Shown here: positions 34,739 to 47,500 of the stretch, one piece after another
Numbering within the stretch: position 1 is the stretch's first letter
How the letters are laid out: every line of letters starts with the position of its first letter
Assembly (NCBI GenBank): GCA_964552945.1
Contig: CAZKIP010000002.1
Location: 62,001-126,000 of the forward strand
Source of the DNA: CAZEAB01 sp964552945
Lineage (GTDB): Archaea > Nanobdellota > Nanobdellia > Woesearchaeales > GW2011-AR9
DNA: 64,000 bases
Direction of reading: 5' to 3'
Translations under genes and position numbers: made by a program
Notes under the pieces: model-generated
Database searches by the model: none
Told to the model about the DNA's origin: nothing
The model's input: only the letters and a program-made list of their open reading frames with translations

Positions 34739-36899
34739 GATTATATTATTACTTGTACTATTACTTTTAGCTAGCTTTGCGGTTGCGGAAGAAGACGGAG
34801 AGATTATTTTTGACGAGGATTTCATAATTATTTTTGATGAAGCAGATTTTGAAGAAACTATTATTGAAGATTGTGGTATTTTATGTAGGTTTTGGAATAG
34901 TTTTGTAGGAAGAGATAATATTGCAGGAGAAGCTTATAGTGTTAATTCTGTTTCAGCTAAAAAAGGTCCTTTAAAGGGCAAACCTCTTATGGTAGTTAAT
35001 ACTGGAAAAACGAAATATTTATATGAAAAATTAGGGGATGATCATTTTAAATATCTCGGTAGGTTAAACAAAAAAGGTGGATTGGTTAAAGCAAAGGGGC
35101 CAACTGAATATTATAATAATCAAGGAAAAGCAGTAGATGATAAAGGAGAATTGGATTCTGGAAAGAAAGATAGTACCATTCTTACAAATACTGCAGTTCA
35201 AAAAAAATTAAATCCTTCTGCGACGAAGCCTAAAGCAAAAGGAAAGGCGGCAGCTGGAAAAGGTAAAGCAGCTTCAACAAACTTTGCTAATTATGCTAAA
35301 GTTCTACCTCCTGGAAAACCATCAAGTATTAAACCAGATAAAGATGGAAATATAATTGTTAAGTATGGGAAAACAGAATATAAAATTAGTAAACCGGATG
35401 CTAACGGAGTGCAAACTGTCAAAAGAACTGCCAATGGTAAAACTGAAGATGCTGGCTTCATTTATGGGTCTCACCAAGTAAAAAAGAATTCAGATAATAC
35501 TTACACTTTTAATGGAGAAACTTACACCGGAATGGATGCTGAAGGTAAACTAACAGGTCCTGGTGGAAAAGTTACACACTTCCCTAAGCAGAGTGATGGT
35601 ACTTTTAACGCAGTTAAAAAACAAGGAGATTTTGTAACCACTTTTTTTGCTGATGGGAGAAAAAAAATACAGGAAGGATTAAGTGATTATAACACCTGGC
35701 AATTTTTTAATAGTGAAGGTAAATTAATTTCAGAGAGAGAAGATGAAGATAGTGTTGAAGTTACATATTACGATAAAATTGGTAGGGTCAATGGATTATG
35801 TTCAAAAGGCCCTTGTGATGAAGAAAAGCCGGTTGTAACATTTAGACATGATATTAGAAAGTGTGATCAGCCGATAGCTAAATGTAATTGTCAATATGAT
35901 GATCCTGCATGTTACGCTAAAGCTGATGGAACTCCCTATGGCAAGATTGGTGATGTACCTGAAAATCTTAGGGATCAAATAGAAAACTATCAAGTTTTTA
36001 CTGGTACTGCAGAGAAGGGTTTAACAACTAGTTTTATTCAAGGTGGTGCTCAAGGAGGAGTTTCCTTCCTACCTTTAATGATTGAATATGGTTTTAGTTC
36101 GGAAGAATATGTTAGGAAAGTTGATCAAGCATTTGCTAAGGGATGGCCTAGTGTAGAATATTTTGAATCAGCAATTTGCGAAAATTGGTATTCTGTATTG
36201 CCTGAAGATTCTAAGGAATCTAACGTTGCAGTTATAAAAACTGGTGCAGGAACTGTACAATTTATTGGCCATATAGAAGCAGAATTTCAAGAGGTGGATA
36301 CAATTGTTTGTGAAGCAGACAATACTTGTCCTGCTAACTTAGATTGTCGTCCTGACGGGTTCTGTTATGATTCTGGAGCTAGTAAAAATGCTAAACCTGC
36401 ATCTGGTTATTTAAATAAAATTTCTTGGGGAGTTACTGCTCCTTCTGAAGAGAAGTTTGTTGAAGCAGAAGCTGGGAAGTATGGTTCTTCAGGTGATGAA
36501 ATAACTTTTAACATGCATATCTATTTGAAAGGAGGAAAAGACTTTTTAGTTTTTAAAGAGGTTGATAGCACTCCTGACATTAATTCAATCAAATTAAAAA
36601 CTGGAGAAAGCAGTTTGCAAAAGCATAGTCCAGTAATAGTTGATTATTCTACTAAAGTGATTGAAAAAGTTTGTATTGAATTTGGTGATTCAAAACCACA
36701 AACGCTAAGAGAAGGAGTAGAAGCTCCACTCGTAGGTCTTGGAAAGGGTTATTCAGGGGATTTAACGGAATCAGTTGAAAAAATATGTACATCGCCATCA
36801 AAAGCAACCAGAGGAAAAACATTACCTTCTGTAACTGCTGGAGCATCTCCAAAAAGTGCAGATGTATCTTATTGTGGATTAAATGGTTGTTTAGAATGA
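34728..36899 (+). CDS. Secreted beta-repeat protein, 723 aa
   Basis: I start it at ATG 34728, which gives a clean signal peptide (RHKIILLLVLLLLASFAVA); the frame is open further upstream but that part is Lys/Arg-rich overlap with the previous gene. After a basic Gly/Ala/Lys linker (~150-190) come short beta-hairpin repeats with G-x-x-Y/F turns (NTYTFNGETYTG, KLISEREDEDSVEVTYYD). A C-terminal Cys-containing domain includes CPANLDCRPDGFCYDSG. Overlaps the next gene by 4 bp (ATGA). Confidence 0.7.
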   Translation: MRHKIILLLVLLLLASFAVAEEDGEIIFDEDFIIIFDEADFEETIIEDCGILCRFWNSFVGRDNIAGEAYSVNSVSAKKGPLKGKPLMVVNTGKTKYLYEKLGDDHFKYLGRLNKKGGLVKAKGPTEYYNNQGKAVDDKGELDSGKKDSTILTNTAVQKKLNPSATKPKAKGKAAAGKGKAASTNFANYAKVLPPGKPSSIKPDKDGNIIVKYGKTEYKISKPDANGVQTVKRTANGKTEDAGFIYGSHQVKKNSDNTYTFNGETYTGMDAEGKLTGPGGKVTHFPKQSDGTFNAVKKQGDFVTTFFADGRKKIQEGLSDYNTWQFFNSEGKLISEREDEDSVEVTYYDKIGRVNGLCSKGPCDEEKPVVTFRHDIRKCDQPIAKCNCQYDDPACYAKADGTPYGKIGDVPENLRDQIENYQVFTGTAEKGLTTSFIQGGAQGGVSFLPLMIEYGFSSEEYVRKVDQAFAKGWPSVEYFESAICENWYSVLPEDSKESNVAVIKTGAGTVQFIGHIEAEFQEVDTIVCEADNTCPANLDCRPDGFCYDSGASKNAKPASGYLNKISWGVTAPSEEKFVEAEAGKYGSSGDEITFNMHIYLKGGKDFLVFKEVDSTPDINSIKLKTGESSLQKHSPVIVDYSTKVIEKVCIEFGDSKPQTLREGVEAPLVGLGKGYSGDLTESVEKICTSPSKATRGKTLPSVTAGASPKSADVSYCGLNGCLE

Positions 36900-37681
36900 A
36901 AAATTGCCTAAATTCTTTTAAAGATAAAAGATTGAAATTAAGCATTCTAACAGATTTAATTTCAATTCTTCCAATAGCAGGTATCTTTTATTTAATCCAA
37001 TATTGGTTCATTCGAGCTTCAGCAAAAATTGATCTGTCTGAACTACAAAATATTGAATCAACTCTTGTAACAAACCCTCAGGCTGCACAACAATTTTTAC
37101 AGGACCTAGCCAATGTTTATGTTGTTTTTGGAGTGGTTGTAATAATTACGATTATTTTGACATTCCTAATTTATGCAATAAGTAGAAATTATCTTTATAG
37201 TACTTTCTTAAAACAAAAATTTGTTTTAAAAAATTCTTGGAAATGGTTAGTCATCCCCTTTATTTTCTTTCTTTTATTGATACCCTTTATTATACTCTCA
37301 CTTTTAATCCATTTAATTTTCTCGTCGATAGCGGGACTTTTTAATAGTGAGATGCTAAGCATTATAACAAATAATTACCTCAATCTTTTACTAGTCATTA
37401 TCTTTACTGTTTTCATTTTTATTTATCATTACATCTTTGCAAAAAAGAGAGAATTATGGTCTGCAATCGGAGATTCTTTTGATTTTATTATTAAAAAACC
37501 AAAGAAATTTTCCTTTTTATTACTTTACGCTTTTCTAACTGGAGTGGTTATAAATTTACTACTTTTATTACCAGCAGTTTACTTGCCATACTACTTTACT
37601 TTGAATCAAATTCTTGCCTCAGCAATGATTATTCTTTATCTTGGTTGGTTAAGGGTTTATTTATTAAAGATTTTAAAGTAA
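36896..37681 (+). CDS. Polytopic membrane protein, 261 aa
   Basis: ATG 36896 overlaps the upstream stop (ATGA). About six membrane segments; a loop of ~45 residues after the first is probably outside. Loops with W/K/R-rich residues (KNSWKWLV, KKPKKFSF) face the cytoplasm. Similar layout to the protein at 2598-3410. May export, anchor or stabilise the neighbouring secreted proteins (inference). Confidence 0.7.
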   Translation: MKNCLNSFKDKRLKLSILTDLISILPIAGIFYLIQYWFIRASAKIDLSELQNIESTLVTNPQAAQQFLQDLANVYVVFGVVVIITIILTFLIYAISRNYLYSTFLKQKFVLKNSWKWLVIPFIFFLLLIPFIILSLLIHLIFSSIAGLFNSEMLSIITNNYLNLLLVIIFTVFIFIYHYIFAKKRELWSAIGDSFDFIIKKPKKFSFLLLYAFLTGVVINLLLLLPAVYLPYYFTLNQILASAMIILYLGWLRVYLLKILK

Positions 37682-37690
37682 TATTTATAA
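37681..37690 (+). promoter_or_regulatory. TATA box for the 37713-giant gene pair
   Basis: ATATTTATAA, 27 nt before ATG 37713, giving a leaderless mRNA that then reads through to the overlapping giant gene. Confidence 0.55.
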
Positions 37691-37712
37691 ACTCTATCTC
37701 TATTCTAGAAGT

Positions 37713-38507
37713 ATGCAAAAAAAGGGACAGGTAGTTGTTTTCCTAGTAGTTGGCATACTTATACTTTTAATAGTTGGAATCATCCTCTTTCTTTCTTCTG
37801 AAGAAACAAAAGAAGTTATTGAATCTGAGGCAATTGATACTTCATTAACTCAAGATATCAAACCTCAAATAGTTTCATTTGTTGAAAATTGTATGAAAAA
37901 ACAAGCGATTAGAGGTATTGAAATTTCAGCAGTTCAAGGAGGAAGGATTTTTCTCAACTACGATTCTTCATTTAGGACTGAAAATTCAATAATTTCTTAT
38001 AGTTACTTGAATGGCAATGCTTTGCTCAGTATTGGAAGTGCAGAGAATGATTTGGCAAAATTCATTGACTTGACAATGGATGAATGTACAGATTATTTCT
38101 CTCAATTTACAAAGGAAGGAAAAACAATTGTTGAAGCTGGTTCTTATGATTATGATCAAAAATTACTTTCATTTGATTTATTTGACTCCTTACCACTAAA
38201 ATCTGAGGTAACCATCAGCGATAAAGTCATTTTAATTGAAACTAAATATCCTCTTGAGATAAAAAATGGTGATGACGAATTTAATTTAGATACTTTCACA
38301 GCAAGAGTACCCTCGCATTTAGGAAAATCAATTAAAGATGCCCTTTTAATAAGCAAACAAGAAAATTATGACTTATCTTTCTTTTCTGAATTTGAGCCAT
38401 TCATAAAAGTAATTCCTTACGATGAAGAAAACACAATTTATAGCATGTATTACGACGAGGAAAGCCTTCCTCCGGTTTTTATGTATGTGGTAGGTGAAAA
38501 TGAATAA
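37713..38507 (+). CDS. Exported protein with pilin-like N-terminus, 264 aa
   Basis: The N-terminus KKGQVVVFLVVGILILLIV matches the anchor of the 29132-31441 protein. The ectodomain keeps two cysteines (NCMKKQ, DECTDY) and the QGGRI turn, and lacks that protein's C-terminal part. Its stop overlaps the start of the giant gene by 8 bp, so the two are translationally coupled and their products probably act together. Confidence 0.72.
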   Translation: MQKKGQVVVFLVVGILILLIVGIILFLSSEETKEVIESEAIDTSLTQDIKPQIVSFVENCMKKQAIRGIEISAVQGGRIFLNYDSSFRTENSIISYSYLNGNALLSIGSAENDLAKFIDLTMDECTDYFSQFTKEGKTIVEAGSYDYDQKLLSFDLFDSLPLKSEVTISDKVILIETKYPLEIKNGDDEFNLDTFTARVPSHLGKSIKDALLISKQENYDLSFFSEFEPFIKVIPYDEENTIYSMYYDEESLPPVFMYVVGENE

Positions 38508-41500
38508 GAAATTCTTCATTTTTGCTATTCTATTTGTTTTTCTAGCTAGCAGTTTTATTTTAGCGGCAGAATGTTCTGATGATTCCTGTCCGTTGCCTAC
38601 TTCAGAAAACTTGGCTTTGTCAGGTCCAGAGTTTGACAAGCTTACTCCACAACAACAACTCAATAGGTGGAATAATAATCCAGATAAAGTTACCTTATTA
38701 GATTTAACAATTGCTTGGGGAAGTGGTGGGCATGAGAATGTAAAAATATTCCTTGAAAAAAATCCTGATTATCTTTTTGAAACAAATGTAAGGGCACAAG
38801 GGCCTTTGCTAGACAGGTTGATAGCATCGGGAGATTCCAAATCGGTAGGGATTGTTGACAAGTTCTTTAATCATGAAGATAAATATACTAATGCCGAAAC
38901 AATTTTTAGTCATAAAAACAATTTTGCTAAATACCTAACTAAAAAAGCTGCTCTTACTGGAAGTAAAACCACTTTTGATTTAAGTAAAATTTCTCGAGGA
39001 AAAGTAAAATCATGGGGTGGTAAAAAATTAGAATTTAACGAACCTGCTGTTGTTAAAGGAAAAAAGAAAAGAAGAAGGATTCCTGCCCTTAATCTTGAAC
39101 AAGTTTCTGGAACTAAAGCTGTTTCAGTAAGTGATGATGGTCTTGATTTTGAAGAAGAAGATGGAAACCATGTTGTTATCAGTGGAGCTGAAGAAGTAGA
39201 AAGAATTGTTCCATCAGATCCAGATGAAGGGGAAGGTGTTCAGTATCATATTAAAGTAAAAGCCAAAGAGTGTCCAGCTAAAGAATTATGTATCCCTTTT
39301 CATCAACATTCTTTCAAGACTGACCCTAAGAAACCCAGCTCACTAAAATTATCTGTTGATGACAATGGTGATGTTGAGGCGGAAGGAAAGGGAAAAGTTA
39401 TTGGGACTTTTCAAAATGGCCGTCATTATTCAGCCGATATAGAAGCAGGGAAATTCATTGTTAAGGAAAATGGTGATGCAAGTGCCGATAATGCCAGGGT
39501 TGTTTTCAGTGGTTTTCCAGAAAATGAAGACATTTCTTCCCATGTTGTAGTTGGTTCTTTTGAAAAGAAGGAGGGACAATATCTTTTAAAACCTTTCACA
39601 TCGTCTCTAGGAATCCCTGGAATTACAACCTTTACTGAAATTAATTCACAAGGAGCAAGTACTTTCACTTCTTTGGACAATGACGTTGTAATCCATCCGT
39701 TAAGCGATGCTCCTGATTCTCCTTATAGTAAGGGACAAGCAGCAAATCCTTTTGAAATAAAAAAAGGCATGGGTGAAGCATGGGTTAATCATGACGGAAT
39801 TTCTCAGAGAGTTAGCTTAAGAGGACCGGTTGGGTATTATAGGTCACTTGTAGATTCATTAGGAAACCCACTTGGTGTTGATGTGATGTCTCCTCAATTT
39901 GAAGGAAAAAATGATAATGCGAAATTTGATTTAGAGAAAAAGGGTGCAGGTTATAAATCAATGACTCGTTTTTCAATTCAAGGCCAGGGTGTTTATAGAG
40001 ACCCTGACAAAATAATTTCAACAGATCAAGATGGAAGCAGAGTGACTCAGGATTTTTCAATAAGACCTGGGACTGATTACTTAAATGTGAGATGTATTGA
40101 TTGCTCTGAAGGGAGTTCTGCTGCAAACGTTGAACTTACAACTTTTTCCACAGTCAAGGGAACATATGGCACCTTGGATTCTCAAGGAAGAGTTAGAGAA
40201 CTAATTCATGGAGATACAATTAACAATCCTCCTGTAAAAATTAATTTTGCTATAGGAAAAGAGGGAGATGTAAGACCGGTAATTGACAAAAAATCAATAA
40301 AGGAATTGGGAGAATTAAGTAATTTAGAATCTATCCGTCAAACTAAGAACTTATTATTCAATGTTCGAGGGAGTAGTATTGGACTAGTTGATGGCCAAAT
40401 AATCTTTGAAAAAGGTGAAGCTCGGTCTGTAATTGATTTAAAACTCGCGAAAAGTTTTGGTAAGCCGTTAATAATCCAAGATACAAAACAATCTGCACAA
40501 GTAGTTGATTTTGTTTCAAGATTTTCTTCTGGAGACTTAGCAAAAAATTCTCAGGCATTTGCAGTTTTAGCAGCCCGTAATGGTTGGGATGATCCTCAAG
40601 TTGCTAAGGCAATAAAGCAAACAACCGGATTTAATATTGAAGCTGCTTCTTCTGATAATCAATATCTTTCAAGCATGCAAACAGCCATGGTTCAAGCTAA
40701 AGACCATAGTAAAGCATTAGATACTTTACGTAAAGCAGGATTTGTTTTTGATGATGCAGGAAGGTGCGTGATACCTATAAATTGTGCTCAGATTCGTACA
40801 GATTTATTTTATGGAAAAGGAGATAGTACTTACGGAGTTCTATCAGTGAGCAATTCAGAAATTCAAGAGGCTTTTTCTAATCTTGGAGCTGGGCAATTCA
40901 TTCAGAAAAAATATCAATCTGAAGGAGAAAAAGCTTTAGCTGAATTTGAAAAAAGGGACCCAGACGTATTTTCCAGAGAATTTGATCCAACAAAACAAAT
41001 TAGACTGGGATCTGATGCATTACAGGGACTCGATCCTCAAGATAGAAATGAATATCTTGATTTACTTCCTAAGGATGAAGGAGATAGTATTAGAAAAAGA
41101 ATTGCTTTTGCTGAAGGTACATATACAGATAGTGAAGCAGCTTCATTATCTCGGGCTAGAAATTTAGCAGCTGTAATAGGTAGAACTTCTGACTCTATTG
41201 TTAGAATGGAAAAAGAATTAAGAACTGTTGAAAGAGCATTGAATAATAAACGTCAAGAACTTGTTAACAGATTTATTAGAAGAGATGGGCTTTCTAGAAA
41301 AGATGCAGAAGCTAAAGCTGAATTAGAGATGAGGAATGAAAGAGCTTTTAGATCCCTCTCGCCTTTAGATTGGAAATCTAAAGCTGTGAATGCTAATAAG
41401 TTAAATCAGGCAGCCCAATTAAGAAAGCTTCTTGATGCTCATCGTTCAACATTAGCTGGATATAAAGATGAAGCAGCTGCATTAATTACTCATAGTTCTC

Positions 41501-44500
41501 CATTGTTGAAACCAGAAGTTCAGATATCTTTAGGTGCTAGGGCTGAAGGAACACCTCTCACTGATGACTTTCAACAAGAAATGTTGAAACAAGGTCTCGT
41601 AGGTTTGGATGAAAATAAAAAAGCTTTAGACAAATTAGGGGTTGCAACAGTAGAATCAAATCATAAGAATAATGCTCGGAAAGCCTTAGCACTGACTGAA
41701 CTGGGCAGATATTCGGAAGCCAGAGAACTTATAGCAAATTTGCCTCCAGGGACTGCTTATTCAAATTATGTTAAGGATATGTACGATGATGAAGTCCTTG
41801 GACATCGCCAAATGAGAGAAGATTTGATGGATGCTGAAATTACTAGGGGGAAGGCTTTACGTGAATTATCTGACTATGTTCCTGAAGGATTGGGAAGTCA
41901 AATCTTTTGGGATTCGTTACGTGGGTTAGGACACACATTTGAATATATCGATCCTCTTTTTCATTGGGAAAGAGGGTATGATGAAACTCATGAACAAAGA
42001 TTCAAAAAATTAAGTTTGGATAGTTTTGCAAGGGCGGAAGGAGCCAGAAAAACATTAGAAGCGATAAGAAAGGGAGAAAACCCTGAATCAAATGCTTATA
42101 CAAGATCGGCATCTTATCAAGAAATTTCTCTCTCTGCAAAGGCCAATTCTCTTGAACTTCAGCGAACTCAAACTAAAGGACAGATAAATGATATCAGAGA
42201 AAAATTATTAAAATTGGGTATAACCGAAAAGGAAGTTAATAATGATGCTCAGTTGTTGGACCTTGCTTCATCATTGCAAAATATTGAAAACAATCTGGCT
42301 GCTACTTATCAAGGTTTGTCTTCTGTCGCACAACAAGCAAGATTTGAAGAACTTCAGGAAAGAGCTTTACAAGTTGGAGCCGATGGTGTCTATTTAGAAA
42401 TGAGTCAGTTGGCTGATTCTGGTTCTGCTGATGCGAAAAAGTTTATTGATGAAAAAGCTGCTTTTGTTGCATTTAGGAAACCAATTACTGTTGCTAGTTT
42501 TGGATTAGATTTTTTAGAAGGAGGGATTGTTCTGGTAAAGGGAATCTCTGCGATTAATAAAATCAGAAGGGCAGGTGCTTACACTAATGATGTTTTGGAG
42601 GCATATCGTTTAGCTGATAGAGCTGTTGATGCTGCAGAAAGAGCTCGCCACATAAAAAGGGCTGAAGAATTAACTGAGAAAGCTGGAATATTCGAGGGCG
42701 TAAAAAAATGGGCATCAAAACGTATACTAAATCCGGCGATTAAGGCCAATCAGAAAATTGAAGGAGTATTTGATACCCTTTTGCCAGAAGTCGTTCAAAG
42801 ATCAAGAAAAGCTGATATTCATCTTACTGAATCAGGGCAGAGGTTGGCTTTGCTTCGAAAAGCCGAAAATGACCAAGCACAATTAGACCAAATCTCTGAT
42901 GTAGCCAGATTATCCGATGATGAACTTTCTGGGATTGGTCTTTCTAGAGAAAAAGTTGATTTTGATTTAGAAACTGCTAGAGTAAATTCAGAGAATTCAT
43001 GGCAAGATTTTGATACATTGAATAATGCTCTTTTAGATGCTGGAGATGTTGAAAGTGCTATTCGTGATTCTAGACGAATATCTCAAAGTAAGCTAGATGA
43101 ATTAGGTACAACCAGAGAAGCTTTAACCAATGATTTAATTTCGGCCCGGCAACAATTACGTGTTCTTTATGAACCTGTTGCTTCATCAAGAGTAAGAGAT
43201 CCTCCTCAATTATCTTTAGTTAGAGATGATGTAGCTACTACTGGGGCGGGGGGCAGACCTCTAGCCGATGACATACATCCTTCGTCTGTTGATGAATCAT
43301 TACAATCACAATATGGTTTTGATCAACCTGCAGCAAATACTGATGTCGAAGTAGTTGATAATGAGTTCTGTCCTATAGCTGCAGCTATAGCTGTGGTTGG
43401 ATTTGCTGGAAAAAGTCCTTGCGCCCCTTTGCATGACGTTTCAGGTATAAAAGATACTTCTCCTGATGTTGGTCCCCCTCAATCTGCTTCTCTATCTGGA
43501 GTTAGTGCAGATAATGCTCTAGCAGTTGGACATAGCATGCCTTCAATGGATGCAATTCCAGGAGAGATTCCATCTGTAGTATTACAATCTGGTCCGAGTT
43601 CTTCACCTACTAGTTTGGCTTTTTTAGAGAATGAAGTAGTTAGAGAAGAGGTTACTAGAAATATTATTGCAATTTCAAAAGCTAACAATGAAGAAGGAAT
43701 TGCTTTTAGATATTATTCTCATCAATTAATAGCAGGAGAAGGAGCTATTCCTAAATATGCCCATGCTGTTGATGAAACGGGGTTGGCAAGAATATTAGAT
43801 TCAGGTGAACCTGCTATAGGTAGTAGAACCAAATCGAGGTTGGATGATTCAGATATTCAAATTATGTTAAGTTCCAATGTTGAAAAGAAAGGTATATCAG
43901 TTAAATTGGGTTCTGATGGAGCTATAGTACAAGGATTATCAACGATTGATGCTGAGGACATCGTCCATATTGTTGTTAGGAACGATAAAGTTGCTGAAGT
44001 AAGGCAACTCATTCAAAAAAGTGGTAAGGACATTACCATCATTCCTTTATCGGAAGCTCTTCGTGAGCAAGAAATTATTAGGTTGGCAAGATTGAATAGT
44101 GCAGATCGTTCAAATTTACTTTTGGAGGGTGGATTTAGAATAAGTGTGCCACCTTCACAAAAGGATATTGTTGCTAGGGGTTTAGCTGCTGGATTAAGTA
44201 AAGATAAAGTTATTGGAAGAATTTATGGTAGCTTACAACATAATGAAATCATATATAGTAATGGAATATATTATCGAGTCGTTGTGGATAATTATGGAGA
44301 GAAATCTATTTTTGAATTATCGCATTTGGGTCAAGCAGAAAAAGAGTTTTATACCATGGGTGTTCCTATGGGAGACACATGGGCTACATCAGCAGAAAAT
44401 ATTTTCACTGGAGATGCTAGGCGTCTTGGTGTGCTAGATTTATCCAGTAGTCATATTAAACAGGGGGGTATACCTAGTCATATTGCTGATGGTAAATTAA

Positions 44501-47500
44501 CTCCTCCTAGCGAAATAGATTTTGGACCCGTTATTATTAAAGCACCTACATCAGTATTTCAAAAAGTAGACACTCCAGTTCCTGCTAGTATTCCTAAGAA
44601 ACCATTTGGTGGACATTCTTATGAACCTGTTTCTAATCTTTGGACTTATTCTGCCTCTGGAACAGTATCTCCTGAGGTGATAACTCAAGCTGGAGACAAA
44701 GCTTTTGGAAACAGATGGATTGTTAGAGATGAAAATGGAAAACTTTTCTATGTTTCAGATAAAGCACCAAAAGAACAATCTTTGGCAGGTAGATTAGGCG
44801 AATTCATTACTGGAAAAATGAATAAAAAAGTAAACTCTCAATTACGTTATCCAGAAATGAGAGTTGCTGACTTTGGTAATGGTCCTGTTGTTCTTTCAGA
44901 GTTAGCAGAGGGTTCAGAGTCTTTGAGGTTTATTTCAGATGATGGAGTAACTATTGATGCCAATTTATTGAAGTTAGTTGACAAAGAAACTGGAATTGCT
45001 GCTACTTTACAAAATATTTGGTTTAGGAATTGGGATTTCAAGGCTGAACACATTTTAGTTGATCCAAAAACAAAGAAAGTAACTTTGATTGATTTTGAAA
45101 AGGGTTTTGGTGCTGATCTTGAACCTTTTAGTTCCTTGGGTTCTACACACCCTGGTGGAGTTGATGGAGCTGTTTTAGATAGGATAGCTTCAAGAAGTAA
45201 CCCATTCTTATTATATTCAATAGATGATTATGAAGAAGCAATAAAAGTTTTTGAAAGTCTTACAGAAGCCGATTATGAAAGAATTAGACAGATGATTCTT
45301 GATTCTGGATATTCATCCAATGATGCTCAAAGGATTTTATTTGAATTACAAAGCGATGCACAAGACATAAGGGAGGAATTACAATATGTTCTAAATAAAG
45401 CTTTACAAAAAAAACAAACTCCTGTTAAACCAAATCCTAAAACTAGTGTGGCAGATGTAGTTGATCTTCCAAAAGTGACTCCCGAACCAGTGGCTACCAC
45501 TCCATCTCCTGCTGCTCCTACAACTACCGCTTCTGATGTTGCATCTGATGTAGTTCAACCTTTACCTATTCCAACTATTGAACCTTCTGTTCCTGCCGTA
45601 GTTACAACACCTGAATTACCTGTAGCTCCCAAATCAATTGAAGAACTGGTAACAACTAGTCCTACAGGAATCCCAAATTTTGCAAAATATTCTGATGATG
45701 TGGTTACATCTCTTGAAGAAGGAAGAAGTGTCCAAACTGCTGCTGTGGAGATGACTTCCTTTGATGGGTTGGAATCAATTATGGGAGCTGAAGATTCTGC
45801 CCTTGCTCTTTCTGAAATAACTAAATCTATGTCTAATAAATTGGAACAATTGGGTGTTAAAGTTTACCATAAAGGAAGAGGTTCTTTAAAATTTGTTTGT
45901 ACAGATTGTAGTGATGACTTAGCAAATATTGTATTAGGAGTTATTGATGAAGTTAAATATGATGCTGCTGCAGTAGTAAGAAATATCAACCCAAATATTC
46001 CTATTTTAGGTACTGATGTTCATTTTAGTATTGGTATTTCAGATAAAAGTAAATTGGGCTTTTTACCTTTGTTTAGAAGAAATAGGGCTAAGACACTTGC
46101 AGCAAACCTTAATGAACAAGCGATTGATGTCGGAAGATATGCTAACGATTTTGTTTGTGGTAAAACTCCTTGTACAAATATTGATTCATATTCGAAACCT
46201 TCATGGAGAACTGCTTTTATAGAAGTTGATAAAGAAAAAAATCCTTTATTATATTATCATGGCGAGGATATAGCTGGTGAAAGTGATAGAGTTCAGAATG
46301 TTAAAAAGCTGGTTTCTTCTGAACCAAATAAAGGGCAAACAGCAATACAGCATGAATATGGAGTTCTTGATTTAGCATTAAGGGACAAGAGGGGGGCAAT
46401 TAAAGGTGATAATAACTTTGATATTGCCATTCAACATCATTTGGAAACTGGTGCTGATGGAGGAAACGTATTTCTTTTAGACGATGGAAATATTGGAGTG
46501 ATGTTATCCGATTTTTCAAAAACTCCTCCTGAAGTTGCCGTCATGAAGATTGATATTGGTTTTTTGGATGAAGTTAGATTACAATTGGGAAATAAAGCTG
46601 CTGCTGAAGTTAAAGATAAAGCTTTGGAAGTTATTGGAAATTTAATTAATAAGTATAACTCTAAATCTAAAACTAAACTTGATTTTTATGGAGGTAGGGT
46701 AGATACTCCTGAAAGCTTTGCACATGCCGCTATGCAATTGTTTGATAAAGAGATGAAGAACACGCGTGTTCTTTTTTCAGCAACTGAAAGTCGAAGTGGA
46801 AAAATCCCTCCTGTTTTATCTGTGGGGATAACAAGATCAAATGTCGAGATAGACAATTTGGTGAAGGAAGGAAAAGATATCGCTTCATTATTAAGAAGTA
46901 GGGCTGCATTATCTGCAGAAACAGTTAGTTCTGAAAAGATTTTCACGGTTTTTGGACATTTTGAGGAAGGAGCTTATCGTGGTGGTGTACAAAGTAATTA
47001 TTTAATCAGATCTTCCAATGTGTTTCCTCAAGATCTAAAAAATGCAAAGCCAAGGAAATCTCTAAGTGCAAATGATAGAAAGATTGCTGAATTTATTGGT
47101 CGGAATGGAGACTCTTCAAAATCAAGAGGAATTGTGTTGAAAGATGTTGGTTTGCATGCAAATTTGAATCCAGATGGATCAATTGTTTTGAGTAATTTTC
47201 AGGGACTTGGATTTCAAATTCGTAATGGGAAAATTCATGAGTTAGTTTTTAGTAAAAAAGAAGTTCAAGGTCTTGCAAAAGAACTTCTTCTAAAAAGAGT
47301 TGGTAAAGAAATCTCTCCTGTAGATGTTGAATTATCTAAAAAGTTAGGTGTTCAAGTGACTATGGATTCTTCAGGAAGATTACATTTGAGTGAATCATTA
47401 AATCCTGCTAAATTCAGAGTTAACTATGGAAAAATTCAATATCTCGATTCATCATCAGGAAAGTTTGAAACATTATCGGGACCGGCTCAAAAGATGGTAC

